A stretch of DNA of 53,534 nt from Clostridia bacterium (GCA_017435665.1 JAFSEP010000057.1:1-53534); one strand, 5' to 3'. Shown: positions 40,682 through 50,332, numbered from the stretch's first letter. The notes: a model not told the origin generated them from the sequence alone. Numbers and translations: made by a program.

Positions 40682-42118
40682 ATGGCAAAAATTAGTATAA
40701 CTTCAATTATAGGTGAAGTCCGTACACATTGGAAAAAACCGGCAGAAAACAAGTATATATCCTACCGTGAATTTGCTGCATATTCGGTGGGTGGTATCGG
40801 TGTAAACACGATCAACGCACTTCTGGGTTATGTGGGACTCAGTGCAAACTGTCTGTTGCTCGGCTCAGCATATAACATTGAGCCTATGCACCTTGCCCTT
40901 ATGGCATCAATTATGAATGTTATTAACCTTGTAAAGGCTCCTTTTATCAGTATGCTGATTGATAACACGAATACCCGATACGGCAAGTTCAGACCCTATC
41001 TGCTTTATACAGGTATCCCCTCGGCAATTCTTCTTATCGCCATGGCTTTCATACCAACGGAAATAAATTATGTTCTCAAATGCGTGCTTCTCACTGCGGT
41101 ATACTGTCTGCTTCTTATTTTTCAGGGACTTTATTCCCTTGCGTATACCTCACTTGCTCAGGTTATTACCCCAAACAGCAGTGAGAGAACGTCTCTGCTC
41201 TCAATAAGTCAGTTTATTTACAGTCTCGGTCCGTCCATTGTAAATATGCTTCTTCCCATTCTTGCGGGACTTTTCCCCGGCGGTATGACAGGCTTCACCG
41301 CATACAGAGTATTATTCCCCGTCTTTTCCCTTATCGGTGTGGCACTCGGACTTGTAACCTTCAAGGGCACGGAAGAAAAAATTATTGTTGCAAAGGACTA
41401 TGTGGCTAAGGTTCGGTTTCTTGACGGCATACGTGAAATCAGAAGCAATAAATACTTCTGGATACTCACCTTTTATAACATTTTAAGCTCCCTGAAATAC
41501 GGCATCGGAAGTATTCTCGGCTGGTATTGCATTTATGTTATGGAAAGTGAAACCGCCCTTGGCATTATGAATGCCGTTATCGGCACCGCCTCGGTTCCTT
41601 TTATGCTTCTTGCACCGATGTTTGCCAAAAAGCTCGGCAAAAGATTTTCCGTAATTTTCTTTAACCTGGCAAGAGCTGCTTTCGCTTTTATTATGCTGCT
41701 CACAGGCAACAACACGGTTTTATTCCTTGCCGCCCTTTATCTTGCAACGCTTTCTATCGGTGGCGACGGTGTTATGATAAGTTCCATAACAGCAGATGTT
41801 TTCGATTATCAGCAATGGAAAACGGGCAAACGTCTCGAGGGCTTCATAACACAGTTCAGTGGTATGCTGGTAGCCCTTGCCAATATGGGACTCTCATTTA
41901 TTCTCCCTTGGTTCTATGAACGCTACGGACTGAAAAATGACTATACCGTTCTCTTTGATGAAAGCATACGCACCCCCGTATTCAACATAACGATTATTGT
42001 TACGATTATCAGCTGTCTGCTCACCGTCGTTCCGATACTCTTCTATGATATGACAGGAAAGAAGCAAGCTGAGATTATTGAAGAACTTAAAATAAGAGCC
42101 GAAACAGAAACAGAATAA
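40682..42118 (+). CDS. GPH-family sugar:cation symporter (MelB type)
   Basis: A 478-aa membrane transporter with about 12 helices of the glycoside-pentoside-hexuronide:cation family. The signature after helix 2 is DNTNTRYGKFRPYLL (MelB-like D..T...GKFRP), and the second half has ITADVFDYQQWKTGKR, also typical. It imports a glycoside or uronide with Na+ or H+; substrate unknown. The ATG follows AAGGAGAAGGAAT. Monocistronic. No glycosidase is adjacent, but GH2 and GH127 enzymes are elsewhere in the window. Confidence 0.9.
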   Translation: MAKISITSIIGEVRTHWKKPAENKYISYREFAAYSVGGIGVNTINALLGYVGLSANCLLLGSAYNIEPMHLALMASIMNVINLVKAPFISMLIDNTNTRYGKFRPYLLYTGIPSAILLIAMAFIPTEINYVLKCVLLTAVYCLLLIFQGLYSLAYTSLAQVITPNSSERTSLLSISQFIYSLGPSIVNMLLPILAGLFPGGMTGFTAYRVLFPVFSLIGVALGLVTFKGTEEKIIVAKDYVAKVRFLDGIREIRSNKYFWILTFYNILSSLKYGIGSILGWYCIYVMESETALGIMNAVIGTASVPFMLLAPMFAKKLGKRFSVIFFNLARAAFAFIMLLTGNNTVLFLAALYLATLSIGGDGVMISSITADVFDYQQWKTGKRLEGFITQFSGMLVALANMGLSFILPWFYERYGLKNDYTVLFDESIRTPVFNITIIVTIISCLLTVVPILFYDMTGKKQAEIIEELKIRAETETE

Positions 42119-42121
42119 ACA

Positions 42122-42151
42122 AAGACCCGAGCCGACGAAGGTTCGGGTCTT
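42122..42151. terminator. Terminator between the GPH and AI-2E-family genes
   Basis: A 12-bp stem with one G-U pair (42122-42133 with 42140-42151), between convergent genes. Confidence 0.82.
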
Positions 42152-42164
42152 ATATTTTACGGGA

Positions 42165-43343
42165 TTACTGTCCGTTTTCCGTTTCTGTGTTTTCGCTTAT
42201 ATCAACAGCAGGAGCAGACTCAGCTTTTACGGGAATGAAATTTGTTTCCCCGTTCAGCTCACTTCTCAGCAGTCGGTAAAGAGTTGCGGCAATGGGAACG
42301 CTTGCCATCATACCGATAATGCCGAACATACCGCCGCCCAGCGTTGCCGCCGTAAACACCCAGACACCGGGAAGGCCAATGGTTGTTCCCACAACCTTGG
42401 GGTAAATCAGGTCACCCTCAAGCTGCTGAAGAACTATAATGAAAATCAGGAAGATAAGTGCCTGCATGGGAGACTCGATGAAAATAAGGAATACACCGAT
42501 AGCTCCTCCCAGTAACGCTCCGATAATGGGAATCAGAGCTGTAAATGCAGTAACTGCACCCATCATAGCAGCATAGGGAAGGCGAAGAATAAACATACCC
42601 AAAGCACAGAGGGCACCAAGAATAACTGCCTCCGTACACTGTCCCACAATAAACTTGTGGAAGCATTCGTCTGCAACAGAGAGAATATATTTTGCCTTAT
42701 CATATATTTTTTTGCTCAGGAAATGATTTGCAAGTCTGTCTACCTGACCGCCGATTTTATCCTTGCCCAATGCAATATATATGGCAAATATAATTGCAAC
42801 CGTTGCCGTGGTAACACCTGAAACAACCGAAGAAACTGTGGATACCACTACATTCATCGCACTTCCTACACCCGAGGTAAGTGTTGACATTATGTCACCG
42901 ATTTTTGACTTCCAATCAATTTCCGAAACCATAGCGAAAATGTCTTCGGGAATAATTCCGAGCCCTTCAACATAAGAAAGCACCGTTTCAATGGCTCCCG
43001 GAGCCTTCTCAATAAGAAGCTTCACGCAATCTATAAGCTGAGGTATAACCAGCGCAAGAACTAACGCTATAATACCGACCAGCGTAAGCAATGTAAGTGT
43101 AAGACAGATGGCACTTTTTCTTTTTACGATAAACTTGTTGGTGGCCTTTTTGAAAAGGTGCTTCTCATAAAAGCCCATCATTATGTTAAGAAGATATGCC
43201 ACAAAGCAACCGATGATAAGCGGTACGGCTGCACCGAGAAGTGTTTTGAGTACGCCCGATACACCTGACCAGTAATGTATACCTAGGTAAACCAAAAAGG
43301 CACTGATTCCAACCCTTATACACGTTTTCCAACTTAACTTCAT
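42165..43343 (-). CDS. AI-2E family transporter (PF01594 permease)
   Basis: A 392-aa membrane protein with about seven or eight helices and the family's long central loop (about 110-180) before the second helix bundle. The C-terminal hallmark LEGDLIYPKVVGTTIGLPGVWV is present. The family includes AI-2 exporters, Na+/H+ antiporters and the sporulation protein YtvI, so substrate and role are open. The start ATG follows AAAGGAACGTGAAAA. Monocistronic, divergent from the Gfo/Idh/MocA gene. Confidence 0.9.
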   Translation of the reverse strand: MKLSWKTCIRVGISAFLVYLGIHYWSGVSGVLKTLLGAAVPLIIGCFVAYLLNIMMGFYEKHLFKKATNKFIVKRKSAICLTLTLLTLVGIIALVLALVIPQLIDCVKLLIEKAPGAIETVLSYVEGLGIIPEDIFAMVSEIDWKSKIGDIMSTLTSGVGSAMNVVVSTVSSVVSGVTTATVAIIFAIYIALGKDKIGGQVDRLANHFLSKKIYDKAKYILSVADECFHKFIVGQCTEAVILGALCALGMFILRLPYAAMMGAVTAFTALIPIIGALLGGAIGVFLIFIESPMQALIFLIFIIVLQQLEGDLIYPKVVGTTIGLPGVWVFTAATLGGGMFGIIGMMASVPIAATLYRLLRSELNGETNFIPVKAESAPAVDISENTETENGQ

Positions 43344-43530
43344 TTTTCACGTTCCTTTCACGGCGAAAAAGCCGAAGTATAATAACTGTATTATATTATA
43401 CTCCTTTCTTTTTTTCAACTGTACGGTCATAAAAAATTATTTTTTGCAGCTCAAAACTTATCATTTACAACCGACTGTTATTGTGATAGAATTGTGCTTA
43501 CAATCAAGTTTGATTATGAGGTGACTGAAT

Positions 43531-44841
43531 ATGAAAAACAGACCCGTAACTGCAATTATCGTCGGTGCAGGTCACAGAGCCTTTGTTTACAGCGAGCTTG
43601 CAAAAACAAACCCTGAGCTTCTGAAAATTGTAGGTGTGGCCGACCCCAATCCTGTACGCAGAAAAAAGGCAATGGAATACTTCGGCTTCGGTGAAAATAT
43701 GTGCTTTGAGTCCGCACAGGAGCTTGCGGAAAAAGATAAGCTGGCAGATACGATTATAAACGGCACAATGGACGAGCAGCACATTGAGACTGCTGTACCC
43801 CTGCTCAAAAAGGGCTATGATATGCTGCTTGAAAAGCCTTTTGCAGTTAATGAGAAGGAAATGAGATACCTTGTTGACGTTGCAAGACAAAACAACTCAA
43901 GGGTTATGATATGCCACGTTCTGCGATACACCCCCTTCTATTATGGCATCAAGCAGCGCATAGTAAACGGTGAAATCGGTGATATAATCAACATTCAGAC
44001 CACGGAACACGTATCATACCACCACCTTTCAACCTCATACGTCAGGGGCAAATGGGCAAACAGCGATAAATGCCACACTACAATGCTCCTTGCAAAGTGC
44101 TGTCACGATATGGATATTATGATGTGGATGATGAGTGAAACCAAGCCCTCACAGATAAGCTCCTTCGGCAGTAAATATCAGTTCAGACCCGAAAACGCCC
44201 CCAAGGGTGCAGGCACAATCTGTATGAAGGACTGTCCTCACGTTGACACCTGCGTTTATTCCACAAAAAGACTTTACATAGACCACCCTGACAGATGGAG
44301 CTTTTACGTATGGGATGCTCTTGAGCATATGGAAGATCCCACTATCGAAGATAAGATCGCTCTTATGAAATCAGATTCGCCCTATGCGAGATGCATCTAT
44401 AAGTGTGACAATAATATTGTTGATCATCAGAGTGTGCTTGTAAACTTTGAAAACGGTGCAACGGGGACTCACAATATGGTGGGCGGAAGCGCTGAACCGA
44501 GAAGACAGATACATATTGTTGGCACAAAGGGCGAAATCTTCGGTAACTTTGAGGAATCAAAGTTCACGGTGCTTAAAATAAACCCGTCCCCCGATGCTCA
44601 CCACGAGGAATGTGATGTTGAGGTTGTTGACCTTAATGTTTCAGGGGATATGGTCGGTGCCTACGGCGGACACGGCGGCGGTGACGAAAGACTTGCGGAG
44701 GATTTTGTCAAGTTCATCAGGGGTGAAGAGCCTTCCCTCGCCTGCACATCAATTTTCGATTCCGTTGCAGGACATCTGAGTGTTTATCTTGCAGATAAAT
44801 CAAGAGAAAACGGCGGTATGCCGGAAAAAGTAGTGCTATAA
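43531..44841 (+). CDS. Gfo/Idh/MocA family oxidoreductase
   Basis: A 436-aa cytoplasmic NAD(P)-dependent dehydrogenase. The Rossmann nucleotide loop is IIVGAGHRAFVY, the catalytic Lys is in LLEKPFAV, and the substrate His region is AKCCHDMDIMMW. An inserted cysteine-bearing loop (GTICMKDCPHVDTCVYS) is common in a subset acting on sugars or sugar acids. It may oxidise or epimerise an inositol or hexose derivative. The ATG has GAGGTGACTGAAT upstream and a possible promoter TTACAA-16-TAGAAT. Monocistronic with its own terminator. Confidence 0.9.
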   Translation: MKNRPVTAIIVGAGHRAFVYSELAKTNPELLKIVGVADPNPVRRKKAMEYFGFGENMCFESAQELAEKDKLADTIINGTMDEQHIETAVPLLKKGYDMLLEKPFAVNEKEMRYLVDVARQNNSRVMICHVLRYTPFYYGIKQRIVNGEIGDIINIQTTEHVSYHHLSTSYVRGKWANSDKCHTTMLLAKCCHDMDIMMWMMSETKPSQISSFGSKYQFRPENAPKGAGTICMKDCPHVDTCVYSTKRLYIDHPDRWSFYVWDALEHMEDPTIEDKIALMKSDSPYARCIYKCDNNIVDHQSVLVNFENGATGTHNMVGGSAEPRRQIHIVGTKGEIFGNFEESKFTVLKINPSPDAHHEECDVEVVDLNVSGDMVGAYGGHGGGDERLAEDFVKFIRGEEPSLACTSIFDSVAGHLSVYLADKSRENGGMPEKVVL

Positions 44842-44848
44842 AACGCAT

Positions 44849-44880
44849 AAAAGGTGTATCGAACGATACACCTTTTCTTT
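44849..44880 (+). terminator. Terminator of the Gfo/Idh/MocA gene
   Basis: A perfect 13-bp stem (44849-44861 with 44864-44876) followed by CTTTT. Confidence 0.88.
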
Positions 44881-44931
44881 TATATATGAGTTACTCAAAC
44901 AATTCTTGAATTTTTCTCAAAGAATGTTTTA

Positions 44932-44960
44932 TTGTTTTTTCCGTTTCTATGCGCTATTAT
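44932..44960 (+). promoter_or_regulatory. Promoter of the XRE/TPR regulator
   Basis: -35 TTGTTT (44932-44937), 17-bp spacer, -10 TATTAT (44955-44960). Confidence 0.6.
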
Positions 44961-45004
44961 AATTACAGACCGGTCAGCAAAACTAATAAGAGGTGATAAT
45001 AACA

Positions 45005-46099
45005 ATGACTATTTATTTAGGTGAAAACATAAAAAGGTTAAGACAGCAAAACGAGCTTACGCAGGAAACACTTGCTGAATTTTTAGGGGTAACTTTTCAG
45101 AGTGTCAGCAATTGGGAACGGGGTGAAAGTTATCCCGATATCACAATGTTGCCTGCAATCGCTCAGTTTTTCAAGGTTACAGTTGATGAACTGCTTGGTG
45201 TTAACAAAGCTGAAAATGAAGAAGAAATCGTCAGGGAGCTTGAAAAATACGATAACCTTACAGATAAAGATTTAAAATGGAAAATTATATGCCATTTAAA
45301 AAACAAATTTCCCAACGATTTCCGTATTCTTTTAAGATATATGACCTGCCTTGTTCATTACAAGGAAAACAAGCCTGATAATGTAGCAAAAATAGTTTCT
45401 ATATATAAAAACATTCAGCATAATTGCAATAACGATAAAATCCGTATTTCAGCCAAAAGGCATATGGCAGAGCTTTACCGCGATCTTTCGGAGAAAGAAG
45501 GAAGCGGAATAACCTTTGAAGATTGTGAAAAAATCATAAAGGAAATGCCGAGAATGAGAGACGGACAGGAAATGTTCTGTTATTACTATCCCAAGGGCTA
45601 TCCGAACCGCAATGAAATAGCAATGAACACCCTTGAAGAACAGTTTTTCCTCTTGAACACAGTTTTTTCTCACTACTTCTATTACAACGGATTTTTTTAT
45701 GATAGTAACTTTTCTGACGAATGGATTCTTTCAGCTTATAAAGCCGAGCTTGATTTTCTGAATTTTATATACGATGACGGACACTATGGAAAAATGTGGC
45801 GCACCGTTATTTATAATTACGGTCATCTGGGGATAAGGTATTTCAAACTGGGCGATACGGAAAAAGCACTTGAAAGCTTCCGCAAAATGTGTGATCTGGC
45901 AATCAGATTTGACAATATGGACAGAATAACGGTTATGCATTCCGTAATGTTTGAGGGCAAGGAATTTGACAAACACACATTAGGCACTACCTATATTTCG
46001 AAAATGCAGGTAAAAGAGCTTCTTACAGAAAAATATCCCTTATCGGAAGAATTTAAATCATCTGTTGAATTTAAAGACATGCTTAAAATACTCGAATAA
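45005..46099 (+). CDS. XRE-family regulator with helical-repeat C-terminus
   Basis: A 364-aa regulator. Residues 3-60 are a Cro/C1 helix-turn-helix (IKRLRQQNELTQETLAEFLGV, then VSNWERGESYPDI). The remaining 300 aa are helical with TPR-like character (YNYGHLGIRYFKLGDTEKALESFRKM), suggesting a protein- or peptide-sensing domain. A GTG at 44993 is open but forms part of the ribosome binding site AGAGGTGA; the ATG at 45005 is taken. Monocistronic. The targets are not evident. Confidence 0.85.
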   Translation: MTIYLGENIKRLRQQNELTQETLAEFLGVTFQSVSNWERGESYPDITMLPAIAQFFKVTVDELLGVNKAENEEEIVRELEKYDNLTDKDLKWKIICHLKNKFPNDFRILLRYMTCLVHYKENKPDNVAKIVSIYKNIQHNCNNDKIRISAKRHMAELYRDLSEKEGSGITFEDCEKIIKEMPRMRDGQEMFCYYYPKGYPNRNEIAMNTLEEQFFLLNTVFSHYFYYNGFFYDSNFSDEWILSAYKAELDFLNFIYDDGHYGKMWRTVIYNYGHLGIRYFKLGDTEKALESFRKMCDLAIRFDNMDRITVMHSVMFEGKEFDKHTLGTTYISKMQVKELLTEKYPLSEEFKSSVEFKDMLKILE

Positions 46100-46110
46100 T
46101 TCAGACAGTA

Positions 46111-46140
46111 AAAATACAGGTGTTTTTCACCTGTATTTTT
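46111..46140 (+). terminator. Terminator of the XRE/TPR regulator
   Basis: A perfect 12-bp stem AAAATACAGGTG/CACCTGTATTTT, loop TTTTT, then further T. Confidence 0.9.
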
Positions 46141-46231
46141 TATTCTGTTGACGAATATTCTGACGAACATTTCGGGTGGTTGATAACCAAATTGGGTGAA
46201 AAATTAATATATCTTCTTCAGCAAACCCACT

Positions 46232-46669
46232 TCATTTTTTCATTTCCGTATACGGTAAGAATTCGAATCCGTATTTTTTATAGAGCTTTATGGCTCTCTC
46301 GTTTTCTTCCTCCACCTCCAAGCGGAAAATACAGTCTGTATACTTTTGAGTGATAAAATCCATAAATGTCCTTCCGACACCTGCACCACGGTATTCGTCT
46401 TTAATATATAAGTCTTCAATCCAGATACAAGGCCTTCCGAATTCTGTTGAAAAGCTCTTTGCAATCATAGCGTATCCTTGGATATGGTTTGAGCTTTCAA
46501 TAATATACCCTTCTAAATAATTACTGTTATTGATACAGGCTTCTATATCACGCAGAAAAATCTCATCTGAGCCGTTGCTGAATACTGCAGGTGAGGAATA
46601 AAACTCCCGCATCATTTCAATGACGCTGTTTTTATCCTGCATTGTTATACTTCTGATTATAGTTTCCAT
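46232..46669 (-). CDS. GNAT-family N-acetyltransferase
   Basis: A 145-aa acetyltransferase. The acetyl-CoA loop is DEYRGAGVGRTFMDF (R-G-x-G-x-G type) after IEDLYIKD, and the C-terminal ALKLYKKYGFE-like block is AIKLYKKYGFEFLPY. It transfers acetyl from acetyl-CoA to an amine; substrate unknown. The frame is open upstream into the GH127 gene, but AAGGAGAGACACAGAT supports the ATG at 46669 (METIIRSITMQDK). It lies 62 bp downstream of GH127 and may be co-transcribed. Confidence 0.87.
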   Translation of the reverse strand: METIIRSITMQDKNSVIEMMREFYSSPAVFSNGSDEIFLRDIEACINNSNYLEGYIIESSNHIQGYAMIAKSFSTEFGRPCIWIEDLYIKDEYRGAGVGRTFMDFITQKYTDCIFRLEVEEENERAIKLYKKYGFEFLPYTEMKK

Positions 46670-46731
46670 ATCTGTGTCTCTCCTTAGGGTGACGGGTAAG
46701 ATTTTCCCGTTTGTCCGAGGGTAAGCCTCGT

Positions 46732-48543
46732 TTATTTGCAAAGCACAGGCATCTCCGTCATTCTGAGCCTTGCACAACCGTAGGGGCAAAGCTCTGTTTC
46801 CTGCACCTCGGTTACAGGCACTCTTGATTTCGGAGTTTTTCTTGCAATGCTTCTGTACGGGAATTTAAGCCCCCAGTTAATCTGCTGCATTTTTACTTTT
46901 ACGGTTACGGGAGGTTCAGCCTGAGAGAAGGGTGTCTCACCTATTTCGTTATAGCTGATTTCAAAATCATCGTCTGCATAACCGTAGTTCCAGGGGGACT
47001 CAGGCACAAACTGATAATCACAATAGGGATACTTGCGTTCGACGCCCTTTTTAATATACTCCCTCATAATTTTATCATAAGCAACAGGTACCGAGAAAAG
47101 AAGCGAACCCATCTGTAAAGCATAAAGGTCATTCGGTCTCTTTTTAAGATACGGTACGGCTTCAAATTCCAATTCTATTTCCGTGCTGCCTGCTTTTATT
47201 GAAAGCCCGATATCCTTTGCTTCGGCATCTTTACCGTTGATTTTGAGTTTTTCGGCAAAGGACGGAATACGGATGATGAAATCAAAATCCTTGTCAGCCT
47301 CTATGCTGTAATGCATTTTATTCCTGAACGGATAATCTGTTTTGAGCTTTATTGTTATACCGTCGGTGCTTAACACAGAAGGCAGCATAACTGCATTTAT
47401 GACCGTATTATCCTTGTGCATAAATGCTGAAAGTGCAAATTTAGGCCACCCCTGATTGAAGTTAGCAGTACAGCAGCCGAAATTAGGTTCAAGCCCGAAG
47501 GTATGTGCATAAGGGCCGTTTGTACTCCACGGAGCCATAATCATCGTTTTCTGACAGGCAATCTGATTTACCTGCTGAACATACTGGTGAGTCCACATAT
47601 CCTCGCTGAGTGTGGCAGGGAGAGCATTGAAGCCAAGCACCTCAAGACGCTCAGCCCACTTGTTTTCACCTGTATGGGCAAACATTTCTTCATAGGAATA
47701 CATCTGCTCAACCACTGCACAGCACTCGGTGCCTTTAGTGGGGTCAAGACCTGAAAGCACTTCATCACCTGTAAAGCCCTCAAAAGCAGTTCCGTTGTAT
47801 TTTTCAAGAATTGTGCGGAGCTTTTCTGCCAGATCGGTATAGTCTTCACCAAGCAGATCATGAGAAACAGCTTCGCTTTTGAGCATCATACACAAATTGA
47901 CTATATGCGTATTCTTTTTCCACACATGGCTGGGCTTCTTCCACTTTTCCGTTGCAGTATTATAATCAAAGCCCTGCTCTTTTATTATCCTTGCAAGGTC
48001 CTTAATCCAAGCCTCGTTATACTTTTCATATAAGAAATTAAGCGAAACAAAGGTTTCGAACCACCTGAATTTTCCCCAACCGAAAAGCTTGATTTCACCG
48101 CTTTTGAGCATTTCGTAATAGTTTTTCAGCACTCTGTAAATAACATCGGGTATGCGTTCGTCACCCGAACAATCGTAGTAAACCTTGAGGGTTTTACAAA
48201 TAAGCTGAATTGCCCAAGTATCATATTTTTTTCTTTCTTCCTTTTTACAGGGACAAATCCAGCCGTCCTCTTCCTGAGCAGAAACAATTGCATCAATATA
48301 TTTCTTTGCAGTTGAAATCAGCTCCTCATCCTCCAGAAGATAAGCAAGAGGAATAAAACCGTCAAGCCAATAGGGCACTCTTTCCCAGCCCTCACGGTCT
48401 CCGCCTATCCATGCGCTGTCACGGATATCAGGCCATATTTTATGAAGATTACCGCTGAGTCCCTCAGCCTGAATTTCAAGCTGACGGCGAAGCCAACCCT
48501 CGGGCTTTATTTCTTTTGATGTGTAAAAATTCCATTTATTCAT
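46732..48543 (-). CDS. GH127-like glycosidase (beta-L-arabinofuranosidase type)
   Basis: A 603-aa cytoplasmic enzyme with an (alpha/alpha)6 barrel (about 50-370) and C-terminal beta-sandwich domains. The zinc-cysteine catalytic set of GH127 is conserved: E273 and C275 in GTECCAVVEQ, and the pair C357-C358 in NFGCCTAN, one of which is the nucleophile in characterised members. It likely releases beta-L-arabinofuranose or a related furanoside. The start follows GAGGTGAAAAA. It lies 9 bp behind an MFS transporter gene, so import and hydrolysis are paired. Exact sugar uncertain. Confidence 0.87.
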   Translation of the reverse strand: MNKWNFYTSKEIKPEGWLRRQLEIQAEGLSGNLHKIWPDIRDSAWIGGDREGWERVPYWLDGFIPLAYLLEDEELISTAKKYIDAIVSAQEEDGWICPCKKEERKKYDTWAIQLICKTLKVYYDCSGDERIPDVIYRVLKNYYEMLKSGEIKLFGWGKFRWFETFVSLNFLYEKYNEAWIKDLARIIKEQGFDYNTATEKWKKPSHVWKKNTHIVNLCMMLKSEAVSHDLLGEDYTDLAEKLRTILEKYNGTAFEGFTGDEVLSGLDPTKGTECCAVVEQMYSYEEMFAHTGENKWAERLEVLGFNALPATLSEDMWTHQYVQQVNQIACQKTMIMAPWSTNGPYAHTFGLEPNFGCCTANFNQGWPKFALSAFMHKDNTVINAVMLPSVLSTDGITIKLKTDYPFRNKMHYSIEADKDFDFIIRIPSFAEKLKINGKDAEAKDIGLSIKAGSTEIELEFEAVPYLKKRPNDLYALQMGSLLFSVPVAYDKIMREYIKKGVERKYPYCDYQFVPESPWNYGYADDDFEISYNEIGETPFSQAEPPVTVKVKMQQINWGLKFPYRSIARKTPKSRVPVTEVQETELCPYGCARLRMTEMPVLCK

Positions 48544-48552
48544 TTTTTCACC

Positions 48553-49956
48553 TCAAGCAACAACTTCGTTTTCTGCAGCTATATCCTCTTTGATATCAAA
48601 ACCTTTTTTGATAAGGAAATAAAGAGGCGGCAACGCAAATATACATACTATACCTGCCCAAAGGAACATATTTTTAGCAGGTACTATTACTTCGGCACCG
48701 ACTTCATTTATGATAGTCTGTGCAGCCTTCTGACAAGCCATATCACCGATAACAGGCCCTATAACCATGGGAAGAAGAACGGTGAATATCATTCTTATAC
48801 CTTGAAAAAGACCTGCTTTTCCCTCAGGAATGAAATCCTTTACTGCAGCACCGAAAAGAATATTTACAAGAGCATTGCCAAGAACAACGGGCAACAAGCT
48901 CAAGAGAATGATATAAATGCTTGTGCTTGTTGAAAGCAGGAAGAAGCCTAATGTCATCACCACAACACCTAATAAAAGGCAAATTCCTTTCTTCTCAACC
49001 GAAAGCTTTAGAAGCTTTACAATGCAGAAAAGAAGAATCGCTACAACAACCACAGCAGTTATGATAACAGAGGGCTTGAGAATGTTACTTACACCACCGT
49101 TATCGGGAATAACCACATACTGAACATATGTAAGGAGATACGGATAGAAAACCTGGAAGGCAATTATCGCAAAGCAGAATGATATAAGAGACAGATAAAG
49201 TCTTGCATTGGTTCTTATAACTGACGGTCTGAAGCCGTAAAGGAGGTCCGACCAATAATTTGAAGAGCTTTCAATCTGCGTAGTACGGGGAGGATCTTTT
49301 ATAAGAAACAGACCGAGTATACCGCATAAGGTTACTATAAGTCCGAGACCTATAAAGAAAACCTTGTAAGTTATAGTACCTGCCTGAGCAAAGCTGCCCA
49401 CACCTGTTACCGCAAGAGAAGAAACCGTACCGACAACAGATAACACGGTCTCGACAGCAGGGCGTTGCTTTGGTACGGTAACATCAGTCACCCACGCCTG
49501 AAAAGCAGCGTCATTACTGGTTGAGCCCATAAAGGTCATTACAATATCCATCAGAATAACAAACCATACCGTAGTGCCGAGAATTCTCGCTTCATCTGTA
49601 AGATTAAATAGGCTTGCTACATTTTCTTTTGTAATGAAGCCGAACATTCCGGTAACAATACCCCATAATATATAACCGACGGAAATAAACATTTTGCGGT
49701 TTTTCAGCTTATCGCTGAGCGCACCCATTATGAAGGTTGTCACAACAGCCGCAATAGCAGAAAGTGCTACCATACGAGCTACCGCCGTAGTTGCTTCCAT
49801 AGAACCGAGGATAGCCGCCTGTGACACGTCTGCATATATTTCGTTGGTGATAAAGGTGTTGAAATACATATTTTCCGTATTCCACGCAATACCACCCATA
49901 AAACAGAACAGGGTAATTATAAACCAATTTTTCTTGCTTAATTTTTCTTTAATCAT
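48553..49956 (-). CDS. MFS transporter, probable glycoside importer
   Basis: A 467-aa carrier with about 12 helices. The loop between helices 2 and 3 carries MGALSDKLKNRKMFI (G..SD..G.R variant) and the second half ends LFLIK/LYFLIKKGF. It looks like the MFS/GPH-like carriers paired with GH127 or GH43 enzymes in gut Firmicutes. Substrate inferred from the adjacent GH127 enzyme: an arabinose-containing oligosaccharide. First gene of the unit, with its own promoter (TTGTAA-17-TATAAT). Confidence 0.85.
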   Translation of the reverse strand: MIKEKLSKKNWFIITLFCFMGGIAWNTENMYFNTFITNEIYADVSQAAILGSMEATTAVARMVALSAIAAVVTTFIMGALSDKLKNRKMFISVGYILWGIVTGMFGFITKENVASLFNLTDEARILGTTVWFVILMDIVMTFMGSTSNDAAFQAWVTDVTVPKQRPAVETVLSVVGTVSSLAVTGVGSFAQAGTITYKVFFIGLGLIVTLCGILGLFLIKDPPRTTQIESSSNYWSDLLYGFRPSVIRTNARLYLSLISFCFAIIAFQVFYPYLLTYVQYVVIPDNGGVSNILKPSVIITAVVVVAILLFCIVKLLKLSVEKKGICLLLGVVVMTLGFFLLSTSTSIYIILLSLLPVVLGNALVNILFGAAVKDFIPEGKAGLFQGIRMIFTVLLPMVIGPVIGDMACQKAAQTIINEVGAEVIVPAKNMFLWAGIVCIFALPPLYFLIKKGFDIKEDIAAENEVVA

Positions 49957-49984
49957 ATCTTATTTCTCCCCCTCAGATATTTTA

Positions 49985-50013
49985 ATTATAACACAAGTAA
50001 TCTGAAATTACAA
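49985..50013 (-). promoter_or_regulatory. Promoter of the MFS-GH127 unit
   Basis: Minus strand -35 TTGTAA (50013-50008), 17-bp spacer, -10 TATAAT (49990-49985), preceded by TGTGT. Confidence 0.7.
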
Positions 50014-50036
50014 TCAGGTGGGGGTGTCCCGACCAT

Positions 50037-50143
50037 AATTATTCATTATTCATCAGCGAAGCGACTTCAATATTCATTATTCATTTGAAAATCCGTTCTG
50101 CACTAATGAATAAAGAATGATAAATATTGAAAAAATGAATAAT
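50037..50143. repeat. Nested-palindrome intergenic element E3
   Basis: ATTCATTATTCAT occurs at 50041-50053 and again at 50073-50085, with GCGAAGCGA between them. The inverted counterparts AATGAATAAAGAATGATAAATATT (split at 50105-50128) and ATGAATAAT (50135-50143) follow. A degenerate T-tailed hairpin (50151-50180) adjoins. The rest of the 421-bp gap has an imperfect AGTTTG/CAAACT stem (about 50214-50233) and the Crp/Fnr promoter. Confidence 0.65.
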
Positions 50144-50287
50144 ACAAACAAAAATCCGCCCACTTACGTGAACAGATTTTCGTTTGGCAGTACTTCCCAA
50201 ATCTGAACCACAGTTTGTTAATTTGCAAACTTTATGGTTTGAATCTAAAAGATATCTATTACTAAATTACAATCAATCATATTCGTA

Positions 50288-50316
50288 TTGAATTTTCGGA
50301 GCAAATCGTGTATAAT
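50288..50316 (+). promoter_or_regulatory. Promoter of the Crp/Fnr regulator
   Basis: -35 TTGAAT (50288-50293), 17-bp spacer, -10 TATAAT (50311-50316). Confidence 0.75.
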
Positions 50317-50332
50317 AAATAAAAATATATTC

